Positions 17,973 to 19,302 of a DNA stretch of 19,302 nt are shown here, in pieces. Below the pieces are notes generated by a model that was not told the origin of the DNA, made no database searches, and was given only the letters and a program-made list of their open reading frames with translations. A program made the position numbers and the translations under genes. Source of the DNA: Isohypsibius dastychi. Taxonomy: Eukaryota; Tardigrada; Eutardigrada; Parachela; Isohypsibiidae. How positions within the stretch are numbered: position 1 is the first letter of the stretch; each line of letters starts with the position of its first letter. The stretch spans positions 1-19,302 of the forward strand of contig JAQIWT010000490.1 of NCBI GenBank assembly GCA_034696485.1, given 5' to 3'.

Positions 17973-19302
17973 ATCATTGTTCGACAGCTTTTTAAATTCG
18001 AAATCTGTGAGCAAACGCCATTTTCGACCGAGAAGACTACTCATTTCTCGTTCAAACACACTGTAGTTTTTACTTGAGCGTGTCAACCAGTCCTCGAATT
18101 CAAGAGCCCATGAACATTCTCTTTCCTTCCCCCAGTCCATTCTGAGCAGAACGGCATTTCGTCTGACGTATAAATTCTTCAGTTGACCTTTGGTATGGAA
18201 CGCTATGAGAAGAAGAGTTGAGGTGCTCATCAGTTCCCGAATAGCTAGAGTAGTCAGCCGCGTGCAAATCCGGATCATCATCAGCAACTGAGCGTCACAT
18301 CGTTCATGGAAAGGTCGCCCTCGTCGGTATGAGAAACGGGGGATTCCGAACTTTCAATTAAATCAATTCATGACATATTTGTAGAATAATAACATTAAGA
18401 TCTGAGTACCTGGCAGTATGACCTCAAAGTGATATCATATTGGTTGTGAACAATCTGCAAAGCCGAGTCGTGGGTCAGTTTCGCGTATGGGGAGCCATGG
18501 ACGATATGGTGGATAGGAGCTCCACACTGCCATGTTATTTCCTCTTTTGTACGACCTGAAAAAAAATGAGATCTTCAAATTGAACATCTTGAAAATCTCT
18601 AAAATATCTTCAATAAGTTATCTTAAAAATAACGTTCAAAATATGGAAAAAATATTTCTGGACAGAATCTGAATTTCAAGTTGCTGACCTCTTGATTCAA
18701 AGAATAGCACCACTTTATCACGTTTTTTCCTGATTGGCGCCCAGTCTCTCGCAGATAAGTGTGAAGCGCTGTTGGTGAATTCTGTCTGGACCACATGAAA
18801 CTCCTCAAAATTTTCAAGGTCCCCAAGCAGATAGACGAGATCCCGGTGGAGGTGGTTGACAGAAATCGTCAACGAGCGCAGATTGAGAAAGACTCCCGAA
18901 TGCATGAAAAAGTAATTCATCATTGAGCAGTTAATCAGCTCCAGATTCCTCAAGGACTCTCCGCAACTGTCCAGTACGTTATTCAGCAAGCTCGACGCTT
19001 CCAGCCTTTCCAGCAGCAAATTTTCCAGTTTCAGTGATTCCAGGTTGCGAAGATGACTGAGTAACGTAGTTAGAGACAGAAGAATGCGTCCACCGGTGCC
19101 AAATACTTGGATGCCTTCTCTGAAAAATCAACTTTCCTCACAGACAATTTCAATGTGTTAGATGAACAATTTAATCTAACCTGTTTCGTATCCGGCAAGA
19201 AAACTGAAATTCGAATGATTTCAGGTGGGGCATCGGCGATTCTTCGTAGTAAGCCAAGTAGGAGTCAACAATATTAATGAATTCGAATAAATTCATAAAA
19301 TT
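17958..19302 (-). CDS. F-box/leucine-rich-repeat type protein (FBXO33/39-like), 5' end outside window
   Basis: Visible exons (minus strand): at least 19296-19181 (open to the window edge), then 19119-18689, 18555-18410 and 18350-17958; about 361 residues in phase to the stop. Degenerate leucine-rich repeats are evident: LLSHLRNLESLKLENLLLE, SLRNLELINCSMMNYFF, FLNLRSLTISVNHLHRDL and ICTRLTTLAIRELMSTSTLL. Toward the end, GQLKNLYVRRNAVLLRMDW is a feature I associate with FBXO33/FBXO39-type proteins. These act as substrate receptors of SCF ubiquitin ligases. The N-terminal F-box itself would lie beyond 19302, so the family call is incomplete. All splice sites are GT..AG and no frame break is seen. 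ATG at 19296 is in frame, but is unlikely to be the true start because the F-box would be missing. Confidence 0.75.

Noticed and set aside
1-19302. CRISPR arrays, bacterial operons, riboswitches, tRNA or rRNA genes
   Set aside because: The DNA is clearly a spliced eukaryotic region. No array of spaced repeats and no tRNA- or rRNA-like sequence was seen on reading through.

Overview
The window is animal nuclear DNA. Genes are split by many short introns (mostly 50-80 bp) with standard GT..AG borders, and AATAAA signals follow several genes. The gene content (sigma-class glutathione transferases, a chymotrypsin-fold secreted protein, MTR4 helicase, collagen galactosyltransferase, cytochrome oxidase Vb, an ERG-type PAS domain, an F-box protein) is metazoan. 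The sigma GSTs, the CxC form of the COX5B zinc knuckle and the compact layout suggest an ecdysozoan invertebrate (for example tardigrade, nematode or arthropod). The species cannot be fixed from the sequence. Exon models below were built by hand, joining reading frames at splice sites; every joined coding sequence keeps phase throughout.

Layout. 1-76: end of a hAT-type transposon. 77-1014: no convincing gene, but a small direct repeat and a strong fold-back. 1015-1971 (-): sigma GST, four exons. 2821-3850 (-): secreted serine-protease homologue whose catalytic Ser is Asn. 4645-5629 (+): second sigma GST, two exons. 6045-10282 (+): MTR4/SKIV2L2 exosome helicase, 18 exons, 1024 residues. 10582-10970 (+): 45-residue, arginine-rich protamine-like protein in four tiny exons. 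11424-13903 (-): procollagen galactosyltransferase (GT25/COLGALT), nine exons, signal peptide and C-terminal HDEL. 13965-14408 (+): unrecognised two-exon candidate. 14747-15570 (-): cytochrome c oxidase subunit Vb, four exons. 15627-15754 (-): possible proline-rich last exon. 16487-17169 (+): three exons encoding an ERG/KCNH-type eag (PAS) domain that ends at a stop with a poly(A) signal 22 bases on. 17895-17972 (+): orphan F-box-like fragment. 17958-19302 (-): F-box/leucine-rich-repeat type gene, running off the window.

The genes do not form one pathway. They are housekeeping genes (RNA surveillance, respiration, collagen glycosylation) interleaved with lineage-variable ones (GSTs, protease homologue, protamine-like protein, F-box). 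Three points deserve most attention: the stand-alone ERG-type eag domain, the Ser-to-Asn protease homologue, and the protamine-like gene. No search could be run, so family names rest on recognised motifs and remembered family features.
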